A stretch of 64,000 bases of DNA from Lachnospiraceae bacterium (lineage in GTDB: Bacteria > Bacillota > Clostridia > Lachnospirales > Lachnospiraceae): NCBI GenBank assembly GCA_009779895.1, contig WRBB01000008.1, forward strand, positions 1 through 64,000, in the 5' to 3' direction. A program made the translations under genes and the position numbers. This document shows, one piece after another, positions 1 through 8,923 of this stretch; position 1 is the stretch's first letter, and the number at the start of each line of letters is the position of its first letter. The notes under the pieces were generated by a model that did not search any database, was not told the DNA's origin, and saw nothing but the letters and a program-made list of their open reading frames with translations.

Positions 1-153
1 ATAATTGCATTTACGTACAGAGGGGAAGACTATTTCTTTTGGTATTATTTATCCGCGACGGAATTTGGAGAAATTATTTCAGAAAATATTGATATTGAAG
101 ATTTTATATTAGGAGAAGTCATTACACTTTTTGATATTCAGATTGTGAGATAA
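1..153 (+). CDS. C-terminal end of an unidentified protein (cut by window edge)
   Basis: Reading frame 1 is open from the first base to a TAA at 151-153, giving about 50 residues. The stretch is rich in aromatic and acidic residues (for example RGEDYFFWYYL near its start and ENIDIEDF in the middle). No domain can be recognised from so short a tail. It is on the same strand as the large membrane protein that follows about 180 bases later, with no clear terminator between them, so the two may be co-transcribed. That the frame is coding is inferred from its openness up to the edge and its ordinary amino acid composition. Confidence 0.5.
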   Translation: MIAFTYRGEDYFFWYYLSATEFGEIISENIDIEDFILGEVITLFDIQIVR

Positions 154-335
154 TTGTATTGCGAAAGTTTTTGTAAAAGAGTGGGAGAAAGTTTGTTGGG
201 GTGTATTTTACGAAGAGGGGCAAAGGGATTTAGGTTGAAAGAACTTGTGGTGCGATAGATGAGCGTAGCTTGTGGTATATTAGGAAGAGATATTTTTTTC
301 ATGTTTTTTGATCTAGTAGAAAGGTAATGGTAATT

Positions 336-2783
336 ATGTTTAGAAAAATTATAAAAAGTGCGTTATATAGAGCAATAATGGCATACTTAATCACCCTATT
401 TACTGGATTTGGTGGAATGCTTTTATTGTGGAAAATACTACCTAGAGACAATACCTTATATGGGTTATTTCATTACAGGGCAGCATTTATAGGTGATTCA
501 GTATTTCTTCCCGTACTAGTTGCAACTTTGGTTTATTATATTGCGAGATCTGGTAACAGACTTAGTGAACAGGGGCTAAATTTTACGAGGAGTTTTAGAA
601 CGCTTTTATTTACTGTTCTTGCAATAGTAATAAGTATAGGAATGCAGCTTAGCTGGTTATTAGATGAAAACATTACGCTTAATTGGACAATACCACAACC
701 AGGATTATTTAATGTGGCGGGGGTGTATCATGCGTTCTTTTTTGTTATTATAATTACAGTTATTACTTATCTTGTTGGGAGAGCATTTGATTTTAGGGGT
801 GAGTTGAAGAAGGCTGGATACAATGATTTGATGCCATATGAAATAGTGAGTTTCTTTCTTGTCTGGTTTTCGGTTTCAGGATTCTTTAATATGCTCGGTC
901 TTGACAATTTTTCTCATACTAGGGGATATTTTAGTTCTTTAATCGTCATATATGTAGCGTGTATATTTTTTGGTTTTATCATATATGTTGTTTTTAGCGG
1001 AGGAAGCAAACCAATTCAGAGCGAAGTAATATGCATAATAGCTGGCTCTACAGCTGCAATGGGGATAGGAATTATGATGATTGAACCAATGATTATATCT
1101 GGGAATATAGCTGTGGCAATAATGGCATCACTTTTTTCGCTATCATTCATAAAAATAGATGCGAAGAGATTAAGGAAAACGAGTGTACTTGGATTTCTTG
1201 TTATGATTTTGACGGGTTGTGCCACAATAGGAGCAGTAAGTGCAAACAATATTGGGATATTGATTATTGCCCTTTTTGTTCCTATTTTGATTTGGGTTGT
1301 TCAACTTATTAAGAATGATGATAGTGTAACAGCAAAGGATTATCGACCATATTTATTTCGGGGGCTTGCCCTTCATGGGATTACTATATTTACAATTGGA
1401 TTTACCCAGTACACTAGAACATATGGTGTTGATGTGAGCTATATTATGGCTTTGTTTGAAGGGATTTTGGTTGGTGTTGTTCTTTTCTTTACTGTTAAAT
1501 CTACTTTTCAGGCTGTTATTAACAAGGAAAAGGAACGTAATGAAAGTGCAATGGGTTTTTATGTTTCAAGTGAAAAATTAAAAATAGAAGAAGATAAGCT
1601 AAAAAAGGTAAAAATTGTTTCATATATTTGGTTGATACTTATGGGTATTGGTGGATTAGCATATTTGGGATTGGAATTATCTCAATTTATAATCTGGCCA
1701 AGTAGTTATAGTAGAATTTCGATTAGTTTTGTGGAATCACAGCAAAGCTTGATTGTGGCTACCTCATTAATTGTTGTTTGTTTAATTATAATACTGTTGA
1801 TTGGAAATATAAGAGGGAAGAAATCGAGAGGATTATGTATTACGGTTTATACATTTATGGCAGTTTTGTATATAGCATTAGTTTATCTAGTCATGGAATT
1901 AAGGGGATTATTTTATTTGAGTTTCAATATTACAACGGTCTTTCTTCTTTTCCTGTCTGCGGGCTGTGCATTGATGATGGGGGAATCGTTCTATTCAAAT
2001 GTTATTAGGATAAGGGGATATTGTGAGGAGAGAATTAAATTAAAAATGGTTATAAATAAAACTAAATATGATATACTTACATTTATTGCGGCAACAATCA
2101 TTATGATAGGGACTTTTGCAGGAGTTTTAGTATCAACATTACCCACGCAAGATATGTATGGTAGTCGTGCCCAATCTGTTATGTGTACAGTGGTCGGGGT
2201 GTGCGCATTGATTATTCTTATTTTTGTGGTGCCAGTTGTGATTGCAAGAGTTGTGTTAGTAGCAAGTAATGAGGAAGAAAAGGAAGAGTTGATATGCCAA
2301 GTTGCGACTACTAAAGTTATGGAGGGTGTAATGCAATCTGGCTTTCTCACTTGCTTAATAGCTATTCTAGGTGGATCAGTGATAATTCAGTTTGTGTCAT
2401 TATCAACAAGTATTCTTGCCCAAGTTGTTGGTATAACTATGATATTTTTTAATGTTTCTTGGTTGCTTTGGTTTTGTATGCAGAATAATGTTAATCATCT
2501 TAAAGAGCAGAAAAGGCTAACTAACGAAAGACTTAAAACCTCACATGGTGATATCAATGTGGAGCAATATAAGGGATTAGCAATACATATCAGAAATCAA
2601 AATGCAGTAGCAGTGTTTGCTCTGTTGTTATATAGTGCATTTATTCTTGGGATTTTGTTTTTTCTTCGCGAGATAAAGAAAGGGACGGACGATGATGACG
2701 ACATATTGGGTGGTCTGTTTCCGGGGAAAGATTTGATGCTTGCTCCTGTGAAAGCACGGGAAGTAGACAAACAAGAAGAGTGA
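336..2783 (+). CDS. Very large polytopic membrane protein, unknown function
   Basis: About 815 residues, dominated by hydrophobic helices over almost the whole length; roughly 18-20 membrane segments can be counted by eye. Short charged loops lie between them (for example near residues 390-425, 565-575 and 715-740). The C-terminus is soluble, starting with a run of five aspartates and ending in a charged tail. No transporter signature, enzyme motif or known family was recognised. An ATG at 327 lies only two bases after the purine-rich AGAAAGG, too close for a ribosome binding site, so the in-frame ATG at 336 (MFRKIIKS) is the better start. Nothing around it suggests a role: the gene before it is cut off and a terminator follows. 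It could be an integral membrane sensor or a transporter-like protein, but this is open. Confidence 0.75.
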   Translation: MFRKIIKSALYRAIMAYLITLFTGFGGMLLLWKILPRDNTLYGLFHYRAAFIGDSVFLPVLVATLVYYIARSGNRLSEQGLNFTRSFRTLLFTVLAIVISIGMQLSWLLDENITLNWTIPQPGLFNVAGVYHAFFFVIIITVITYLVGRAFDFRGELKKAGYNDLMPYEIVSFFLVWFSVSGFFNMLGLDNFSHTRGYFSSLIVIYVACIFFGFIIYVVFSGGSKPIQSEVICIIAGSTAAMGIGIMMIEPMIISGNIAVAIMASLFSLSFIKIDAKRLRKTSVLGFLVMILTGCATIGAVSANNIGILIIALFVPILIWVVQLIKNDDSVTAKDYRPYLFRGLALHGITIFTIGFTQYTRTYGVDVSYIMALFEGILVGVVLFFTVKSTFQAVINKEKERNESAMGFYVSSEKLKIEEDKLKKVKIVSYIWLILMGIGGLAYLGLELSQFIIWPSSYSRISISFVESQQSLIVATSLIVVCLIIILLIGNIRGKKSRGLCITVYTFMAVLYIALVYLVMELRGLFYLSFNITTVFLLFLSAGCALMMGESFYSNVIRIRGYCEERIKLKMVINKTKYDILTFIAATIIMIGTFAGVLVSTLPTQDMYGSRAQSVMCTVVGVCALIILIFVVPVVIARVVLVASNEEEKEELICQVATTKVMEGVMQSGFLTCLIAILGGSVIIQFVSLSTSILAQVVGITMIFFNVSWLLWFCMQNNVNHLKEQKRLTNERLKTSHGDINVEQYKGLAIHIRNQNAVAVFALLLYSAFILGILFFLREIKKGTDDDDDILGGLFPGKDLMLAPVKAREVDKQEE

Positions 2784-2905
2784 TTTGATTCAATAAATCT
2801 GGAAATATCTTGTGGGTATTACCTTTAACACTATAAAATAAGCAAACCGCTGTGTAACCCCTTGCAATACAAACGATTGAAACAACCGAGATTTTGAACA
2901 GCAAC

Positions 2906-2948
2906 GCCCATGAGCAGGGATATAATTTTCCGCTTCATGGGCATTTTT
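2906..2948 (+). terminator. Rho-independent terminator after the large membrane protein
   Basis: GCCCATGA (2906-2913) pairs with TCATGGGC (2935-2942), the stem continuing through a one-base bulge into GC pairs, and ATTTTT follows at once. It separates the membrane protein gene from the sugar cassette. Confidence 0.75.
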
Positions 2949-2980
2949 GCGTTTAAGCGGTGGAAAAATAAAATGTATAT

Positions 2981-3033
2981 AAATTTTATTACATATAATT
3001 GTTGAAAAGAAAGTTTATTTCATGTATGATTTA
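2981..3033 (+). promoter_or_regulatory. Promoter/operator copy A of the ADP-kinase sugar cassette
   Basis: TTGAAA (3002-3007), a 17-base spacer and TATGAT (3025-3030) form a good sigma-A promoter. An inverted repeat TGAAA-N10-TTTCA (3003-3022) covers the -35 and spacer. The block starting with AAATTTTATTACATAT is repeated without gaps, at about four fifths identity, at 4334-4386. The RpiR regulator at the end of the cassette is the obvious candidate to bind it, by inference. An ATG at 3022 lies inside this promoter and cannot be the start of the next gene. Confidence 0.65.
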
Positions 3034-3069
3034 AGCAAAGAAATTACAAAGAAGGAGGAAATAAAAAAA

Positions 3070-4263
3070 ATGAGTATCATTAGAAAAACATTTGAAAATG
3101 GAGCGGGTATTTTGCATTTATTACCAACTTGGATACCAAGACCTTTTAATCGTCCCGGTAAAAGATTACGTTTACATCCGGATGATTATTTTGCCATGGG
3201 AATGGAGAGAGGTGCGATTGTGGAGCGTTGGTTTAGTTCGGTGACCTGTGCGGAAACAAAAGGTGCCGGTAAAAATGAAGGTATGAGTTATGTAAGTACA
3301 GATGGTACACAAGAAAACAAAATATTATTGAAAGAGTTTGTAGATGAGCTAAAAGCAGATTTGATTGGGACGGAGTTAATTGAGAAATTTGGTACATGGC
3401 CTATGTACTCCAAATTATATGATTATGAAATGCCTTTGTTCCATCATATTCATCACGGAGAAGAGGCAAGTAAGCGCGTGGGTGTAAAGCCAAAGTTTGA
3501 ACATTATTTCTTTCCAAAACAATACAATCAATACCTTGGAACGTTGCCGGTTAGTTATTTTGGTTTTGATCCTTCGGTATCAAAAGAAGAAGTATTGGGT
3601 AGATTAAAGGATTATACAAAAAAAGATATTCGCATTACAGAATTATCCAGAGCCTTTCGTCTTGAATTGGATACTGGTTGGTATACGCCGGCTGGGGTGG
3701 TTCATGCGCCGGGTTCTTTATGTACTTATGAGCCACAGTGGAATAGTGATGTGATGGCTATGTGGGAAAATGTCGTAAATGGCGAAGTATTTTTGTATAA
3801 AAGTTTAAGTGCTTATTTGCCGGAGGAAGATAAAGATAATTTAGAAAAAGTTTTGGAAGTTGCGGATTGGGAAATCAATACAGCTGGTGATTATCGTGCG
3901 CGTTATTTTAGAAGACCGGTTACGGAGCAGAAGGGCGATGGTTATGAGCAGCAGTGGATTTGCTACGGAAATGATTATATCGGTGCAAAAAAGCTGGAAG
4001 TGGAGCCGGGGAAATCTGTTTTGATTCAAGATGATTGTGCATATGGTTGTTTGGTGATTCAAGGGTATGGGACTTTGGGTAAATTTGATTGTGAAGCACC
4101 ACAGATGATTCGTTTTGGTCAGGTGACGGCAGATGAATTTTTTGTGAGTAAAGAGCGGGCGAAAGCCGGCGTTAATATTGCAAACCATTCAAAATACGAG
4201 CCCTTGGTCATTCTAAAGCATTTCGGGCCGGATGGTAATATTTTGCCGTTAGAAAATGCATAA
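3070..4263 (+). CDS. Class I mannose-6-phosphate isomerase-like cupin protein
   Basis: 397 residues. Two segments look like the metal site of type I phosphomannose isomerases: a histidine-rich HHIHHGEEAS at about 125-134, where those enzymes carry the QVHPDD-like motif, and a YTPAGVVHAP...YEPQWNSD stretch from about 205, where they carry PAGTxHAxG...ExQQxSD. A second beta-rich cupin-like region follows (about 300-375). I infer an aldose/ketose isomerase, probably on a sugar phosphate and probably cytoplasmic since no signal peptide is seen. The start is the ATG at 3070, preceded by AGGAGG at 3053-3058; the upstream ATG at 3022 has no ribosome site and lies in the promoter. It is the first gene of the cassette and has its own promoter copy. 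The exact substrate is not known; a non-catalytic sugar-binding cupin is the main alternative. Confidence 0.6.
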   Translation: MSIIRKTFENGAGILHLLPTWIPRPFNRPGKRLRLHPDDYFAMGMERGAIVERWFSSVTCAETKGAGKNEGMSYVSTDGTQENKILLKEFVDELKADLIGTELIEKFGTWPMYSKLYDYEMPLFHHIHHGEEASKRVGVKPKFEHYFFPKQYNQYLGTLPVSYFGFDPSVSKEEVLGRLKDYTKKDIRITELSRAFRLELDTGWYTPAGVVHAPGSLCTYEPQWNSDVMAMWENVVNGEVFLYKSLSAYLPEEDKDNLEKVLEVADWEINTAGDYRARYFRRPVTEQKGDGYEQQWICYGNDYIGAKKLEVEPGKSVLIQDDCAYGCLVIQGYGTLGKFDCEAPQMIRFGQVTADEFFVSKERAKAGVNIANHSKYEPLVILKHFGPDGNILPLENA

Positions 4264-4333
4264 ATTATTTATTTTCAATAAAGAAATGAAAAAATTAGAG
4301 AATAGATTCGGCAAAATCACCAAAATTTAAATT

Positions 4334-4386
4334 AAATTTTATTACATATGCATATTGTAAAAAATATTTATTTCATATATAGTTTA
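4334..4386 (+). promoter_or_regulatory. Promoter/operator copy B upstream of the sugar-binding lipoprotein
   Basis: TTGTAA (4355-4360), a 17-base spacer and TATAGT (4378-4383) make a sigma-A promoter. The same inverted-repeat frame as copy A is present, TGTAA-N10-TTTCA (4356-4375), and the flanking AAATTTTATTACATAT (4334-4349) is identical to that of copy A at the same distance. This gives the transporter genes a second start within the cassette, presumably so that the abundant binding protein is made in excess while sharing the regulator of copy A. Confidence 0.65.
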
Positions 4387-4433
4387 TGTAACAAATATTT
4401 TTTCATGATTCAATTAAAGGAGGAACAGTGTTT

Positions 4434-5783
4434 ATGAAGAAAAAGCTATTCGCATTATTGACAGTTGGTATTTTATCATTATCTTTACTGGCCTGTGCAG
4501 GAAATGGCGGCGATGATGCCCCGGCCGATGAACCTGCGGTAACAGATGATGCAGCGACAACCGACGAAACACCGGATGATACCGATGCCGATGACGTTGC
4601 GCCTACTTCTGATGTTACGTTGGAATTCCAACAATGGTGGGGTGTTGAATTGCCGGAAGGATTTTTGGCAGATCTGGTTTCAAGATTTACGGATGAAACA
4701 GGTATTCAGATTGAGTTGTTGAGTAATCCTTTTGCTGATACCAGAACCCAGATTATGGCGGGGGCGGCAACGGCTACGATGGCGGATGTTGTAGGATTAG
4801 ATGGTTCTTGGGTTTATGATTTTGCCAACCAAGGTGCAATCTCAAATTTAACGCAATTGATGGCTGATATTGGTATGGATGATAGTGAATTATCAGCGCA
4901 GGTTCAATTTGAGGGCAATACTTACATGATTCCTGCAACAAACTTTGCTTATCCGATGTTTGTGAATTTGGACATTTTAGAAGAGGCAGGCATTACTGAT
5001 ATGCCAACTACATGGTCAGAGTTTATAGCGGCTTCTGAGCAAGTAGTTGCAAATACAGATGCCAGCGGCTTTGCCATTCCTTTAGAAGCAAGTTCTCCCC
5101 ATGGAGTACAAAATCAATATTTGAGTTGGCTTTGGGCATCCGGCGGACGTTTTATGGAAGATGGCAGACCGAATTTAGTAGGCAATTCAGATTTGATTGC
5201 AACGACGGAATTTGTTAAAGATATGTTTGATAATGGCGTGATTGCGCCGGGTTCTTTTACCATGAGAGAGCAAGATATGGTTGAAGAGTTTACAAACGGT
5301 CGTGTTGCTTTTATGATTAGTTCATTGGCTCACTTGTTTATGATTACAGAGGGTGCACCGGATATGAATATTGGTTTTATAGATATTCCGGTTATGGATG
5401 GTTATACCGGTCAAAGTGGCATGACGGTTGCAAACTGGGGCTTGGGTGTTGCTGCTAATAGCCCTCATCAAGAAGAAGCGATGATGTTTATTGAATTTTT
5501 GTTAAGCCCTGAAATCAATTCAGCTTTGGTTGTTGCAGCGAGTGCTTTCCCGGGTAATGTAAATGCAGATCCGGATTACTCGGCATCACCACCGTTGTTC
5601 TTAGATGCGTTTGAAATTTTCCAAAGGAATTTTGCAATCAATGAGTTTACAGGACTTCCAACCGCTGAAGATTTGATGCGTAGTATGAATGAAGAATTAT
5701 TGTTGTTCTTAGACGGTGATACGGCGACAGTAGGAGAAATGCTAGAGGCGACGCAGGCACGTTGGGAGCCGGTATTTAACTAA
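4434..5783 (+). CDS. Extracellular sugar-binding lipoprotein (ABC importer, SBP family 1)
   Basis: 449 residues. A lipoprotein signal peptide ends in LLAC at about residues 18-21, followed by an acidic linker rich in D, E, T and P. The mature part has the layout of carbohydrate-binding family 1 proteins: an N-terminal segment with FTDETGIQIELLSNPF, a middle TTWSEFIAAS segment and a C-terminal helical region. It should capture a carbohydrate outside the cell and pass it to the two permeases that follow. GTG at 4428 is too near the AAAGGAGGA site (4416-4424), so ATG 4434 is the start. It has its own promoter copy. The ligand cannot be read from the sequence; neighbours suggest a hexose or a derivative entering as a phosphate precursor. 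Confidence 0.9.
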   Translation: MKKKLFALLTVGILSLSLLACAGNGGDDAPADEPAVTDDAATTDETPDDTDADDVAPTSDVTLEFQQWWGVELPEGFLADLVSRFTDETGIQIELLSNPFADTRTQIMAGAATATMADVVGLDGSWVYDFANQGAISNLTQLMADIGMDDSELSAQVQFEGNTYMIPATNFAYPMFVNLDILEEAGITDMPTTWSEFIAASEQVVANTDASGFAIPLEASSPHGVQNQYLSWLWASGGRFMEDGRPNLVGNSDLIATTEFVKDMFDNGVIAPGSFTMREQDMVEEFTNGRVAFMISSLAHLFMITEGAPDMNIGFIDIPVMDGYTGQSGMTVANWGLGVAANSPHQEEAMMFIEFLLSPEINSALVVAASAFPGNVNADPDYSASPPLFLDAFEIFQRNFAINEFTGLPTAEDLMRSMNEELLLFLDGDTATVGEMLEATQARWEPVFN

Positions 5784-5816
5784 AACAAGCAACGGTACAA
5801 AGGAGATAGAAAGGTT

Positions 5817-6716
5817 ATGAAAGCCAGGGCAAAGCAGATAGACGTTTTTAACAGGAAAAGCACGCCATATTTATATTTGTTTCCAACATTACTTTTGATG
5901 CTTACCTTAATCGTAATGCCGATTATTATGGTAATTGGCTATTCCTTTTTTGATAATGTGATTGTGATTGATTCTCCGGAATTTGTTGGTCTTGCGAATT
6001 ATATTTCCTTGTTTCAAGATAGTACTTTTTGGGTATCTATTCGCAATACAGCGTTTTTTGTTGGTTTTAGTGTACTTTTCCATTTGATTTTGGGCATGAC
6101 CTTTGCTATGCTTTTAAATACCAGATATCTTGGTAATTTAGGCAAGGCAGTATTTAGAGTAATCTATGTACTGCCTTGGGTATTTACGGCATCGGTTATT
6201 GCGATTTTATGGAGATTAATGCTTAGTCCCAGTGGTGTCTTAAATTATTTGCTGGAATCCTTTGGTTTAATTGCTGCTCAAGTGGAATGGTTGTCAAACC
6301 GACAATTTGCTTTGATGTCGGTTACATTTGTGAATATATGGGCCGGTTATCCATTTTTTATGATTAGTATTTTAGCCGGATTACAAGGTATTTCCTCTGA
6401 TTTATATGAAGCATCTGCAATTGATGGGGCAAATGCCGTTCAACAGTTCTTTCGAATTACAATTCCGCAATTGAAGCCGATTTTAATTAGTTTGATTATG
6501 TTGGATTTTGTCTGGACGACGCAACAATTTGCTTTGATTTGGATGTTGACTGGAGGCGGGCCGATTAATGCTACTGAAATGCTAAGTACATTTATTTATA
6601 AACAGGGATTTACCAGAAATCAATTTGCTATGGCATCAGCAAGCGCTGTAGTAATATTGCTCATTTGTACTGCAGCCGCTATTTTCTACGTAAAAGTGCA
6701 GAAAGCGAGGGATTAG
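5817..6716 (+). CDS. Sugar ABC transporter permease, MalF/UgpA type
   Basis: 299 residues with six membrane segments. The cytoplasmic EAA loop that docks the ATPase is visible as YEASAIDGANAVQQFF with RITIPQLKP, at about residues 199-223. It forms the transmembrane channel together with the next permease for the sugar delivered by the binding protein. The gene starts 33 bases after the binding-protein stop with a GGAGAT site, and its stop is one base from the next start, so the three genes are one operon. No ATPase gene is present in the cassette, so a shared MsmK/MsiK-type ATPase encoded elsewhere must be assumed for activity. Confidence 0.92.
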   Translation: MKARAKQIDVFNRKSTPYLYLFPTLLLMLTLIVMPIIMVIGYSFFDNVIVIDSPEFVGLANYISLFQDSTFWVSIRNTAFFVGFSVLFHLILGMTFAMLLNTRYLGNLGKAVFRVIYVLPWVFTASVIAILWRLMLSPSGVLNYLLESFGLIAAQVEWLSNRQFALMSVTFVNIWAGYPFFMISILAGLQGISSDLYEASAIDGANAVQQFFRITIPQLKPILISLIMLDFVWTTQQFALIWMLTGGGPINATEMLSTFIYKQGFTRNQFAMASASAVVILLICTAAAIFYVKVQKARD

Positions 6717-6717
6717 G

Positions 6718-7554
6718 ATGGTTGGAAGAAAAAAATGGTATGCAAAAGTAGTGATTATAATAGCTTTGGTGATTGGAGCATTTTTTGCTGGTTTTCCTGT
6801 ATTGTGGATGGTGCGCAGTTCTTTTTTGCCAAATCCACAGATTTTTGCTCTGCCGCCTATTTGGATTTCTGACACCTTTAGTTTGGATGCCTATCGGGCA
6901 GTATTAACAAATCCGATGCAAATTAGATTTTTCTTAAATAGTTATTTGATTGCAATGTTGGTTGTTGTTTTTACTTTAATCGTGGCAATTTTAGCTTCTT
7001 ATAGCTTTAGTCGTTTCAATTTTAAAGGGAAGTCATTTATCAATACATTTATCATTAGTGTACAGGCTGTGCCACCGATTACTTTATTGATACCTTATAT
7101 GAGTTTGATTTTATTTCTTCGTATATTTAATACTTATTGGGCTTTAATCTTGACTTATATGCTCTTTACTTTACCTTATGCCATTTTGATGCTTACCGGT
7201 TATATGAATACCTTGCCAAAAGATTTGGATGAAGCGGTTTTAATTGATGGTGGTTCCAGGCGGGTTGCCTTATGGAGGATATTGGTTCCAACGGCGATAC
7301 CCGGTTTGGTTTCAGTAGGTATGTATACATTTATGTTATCTTGGAATGAATATTTATTTGCTTTGGTTTTGACAAGAACCAATGACATGCGTACTGTTCC
7401 CGTGGGCATTAATTTATTGATGGGGCAGCATGCTTTTGAATGGAACCAGATGATGGCCATGAGTGTTTTGGGTTCTTTGCCGGTTTTGGCTCTATTTCTA
7501 TTTTTCCAAAGATATTTTATTGCCGGGATGACTTCCGGTTCGGTGAAGAGTTAG
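6718..7554 (+). CDS. Sugar ABC transporter permease, MalG/UgpE type
   Basis: 278 residues with six membrane segments and the EAA-loop sequence LDEAVLIDGGSRRVALWRI plus LVPTAIPG at about residues 162-190. It pairs with the preceding MalF-type permease. The ATG is one base after the previous stop, which suggests translational coupling. The next gene's ribosome site begins just after this stop. Membrane location and role follow from the family; the transported sugar is unknown. Confidence 0.92.
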   Translation: MVGRKKWYAKVVIIIALVIGAFFAGFPVLWMVRSSFLPNPQIFALPPIWISDTFSLDAYRAVLTNPMQIRFFLNSYLIAMLVVVFTLIVAILASYSFSRFNFKGKSFINTFIISVQAVPPITLLIPYMSLILFLRIFNTYWALILTYMLFTLPYAILMLTGYMNTLPKDLDEAVLIDGGSRRVALWRILVPTAIPGLVSVGMYTFMLSWNEYLFALVLTRTNDMRTVPVGINLLMGQHAFEWNQMMAMSVLGSLPVLALFLFFQRYFIAGMTSGSVKS

Positions 7555-7574
7555 AGATGCAGCAGGAGGAAAAT

Positions 7575-8891
7575 ATGGAGTTAACACAAAAATATTTAAA
7601 TTGCTTTGGGGCGATGTCTTCGCTGATTGCAGACCGCACAAAGGAAAAAAAATATATCGCTTTGGGTTTGGCGAGCAATTTAGACTTGATTTGTGAATTT
7701 GATATTGCTATTCTAAATCAGATGATTGATCAATATTTGCCGGATGCAGATTTAACAAAAATGAAAGCGTTTCGGTTTATTTCATCAATGGAAGAGTTGG
7801 TTGAAACCTTTGTCTATTATTGCTTGCATGGTTTGGGTGGTGAAGCAGAGATAGAAAATGCAGATTTAATTGAAAAGCATTTCAAGTGGAATCATGCCAT
7901 AGGTGGTACGGGCGTACAAGCGGCTATGGCATTGGCCGAGCTGGGATGCAAATCCGTCAATCATTTGACGGACGATTCAAAGGAAGTTTGTCAAGTGTTG
8001 GCCTCTCCTTATGTGTTTGTCGTTGACCAAAAAGGAATGTTAACATCAACGATGGAGGCGCAGCAGCTACAAAAACAGGAAATACATTATGTGATTCAAT
8101 TTAGAAAAGGCGAAGTGTTACAATCGGATGAACAAGCATTTGAGATTCCGGCTTCGAACCGTTTAATTGTGGTGAAGATGACCGTAAATAAAATCGTACC
8201 TTTTTATGAGCCTTATTTTCGGTTTATTGAAAACAATGCAAAGCAAATTACAAGTCACGTGATTTCTAGTTTTAATGAAATATCGGACTTGCAAATATTA
8301 GATCAACGCTTGGAATATTTGGGTAATCATGTAATCAAATATCGTCAGGCAAATCCCCGGGGTATTGTCTTTTTTGAGGAAGCACATTACCATAATGATT
8401 GTGCGCGTGTATTTTGTATGGAAAAGCTATATCCAAAAGTGGATATTGTTAGTATGAATGAAGAAGAATTGGTGCATATTTCCAAGATGCATGATATGGT
8501 AGTAGAGATTGAAAATATTGTGTCTTGTGTTGAAGCACTTCAAAAAATTCGGGAAATATGTGGTGTGCAAAAAGGAATGGTGGTTCATACAAAAGATTAT
8601 GCCATGTATGTCGGCAATCCGTTGGAAATAGATATGGAGGCCGGTTTGATATATGGAAATATGATAGCAGCTGCTAAGGCGATGCATGGTTCTTATGGCA
8701 CAAAAGAACAAATTGCAAAGTTGTTGGAGTTGGAATTCAGTGCAACCGGTTTGCGGAAATATTGTGATTTGCAAAATAGTAGATATGCCGCAAAAGCTGT
8801 TTTAGTACCTAGTAAATATATGGATAAGCCCCCGTTTACAATTGGGCTTGGAGATTCCTTTACAGCTGGTCTCCAATTGTGCTTTACATAA
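7575..8891 (+). CDS. ADP-dependent phosphofructokinase/glucokinase family kinase
   Basis: 438 residues, close to the 450-residue size of archaeal and animal ADP-dependent sugar kinases. Features of that branch of the ribokinase fold are an N-terminal strand ALGLASNLD at about 29-37 (compare GFNxNID), a glycine turn GGTGVQAA at 110-117 (compare GGQAGI), FFEEAHYHND at about 266-275, MNEEEL at 294-299, and the anion-hole/catalytic GLGDSF at 424-429 with Asp427 as likely base. It should phosphorylate a hexose or hexose 6-phosphate using ADP. The start is ATG 7575, 5 bases after AGGAGG; the longer frame upstream overlaps the permease and has no ribosome site. Together with the isomerase before the transporter and the aldolase after it, the most economical role is fructose-6-phosphate to fructose-1,6-bisphosphate, but glucokinase activity or a different sugar is possible. 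Family call is moderately sure, donor nucleotide less so. Confidence 0.6.
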   Translation: MELTQKYLNCFGAMSSLIADRTKEKKYIALGLASNLDLICEFDIAILNQMIDQYLPDADLTKMKAFRFISSMEELVETFVYYCLHGLGGEAEIENADLIEKHFKWNHAIGGTGVQAAMALAELGCKSVNHLTDDSKEVCQVLASPYVFVVDQKGMLTSTMEAQQLQKQEIHYVIQFRKGEVLQSDEQAFEIPASNRLIVVKMTVNKIVPFYEPYFRFIENNAKQITSHVISSFNEISDLQILDQRLEYLGNHVIKYRQANPRGIVFFEEAHYHNDCARVFCMEKLYPKVDIVSMNEEELVHISKMHDMVVEIENIVSCVEALQKIREICGVQKGMVVHTKDYAMYVGNPLEIDMEAGLIYGNMIAAAKAMHGSYGTKEQIAKLLELEFSATGLRKYCDLQNSRYAAKAVLVPSKYMDKPPFTIGLGDSFTAGLQLCFT

Positions 8892-8923
8892 AAATGAAAT
8901 TTTAACATCAGGAGGAAACAATA

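Noticed and set aside
3022..3069. N-terminal extension of the isomerase-like protein from ATG 3022
   Set aside because: This segment lies within the promoter and operator; the ribosome site points to ATG 3070.
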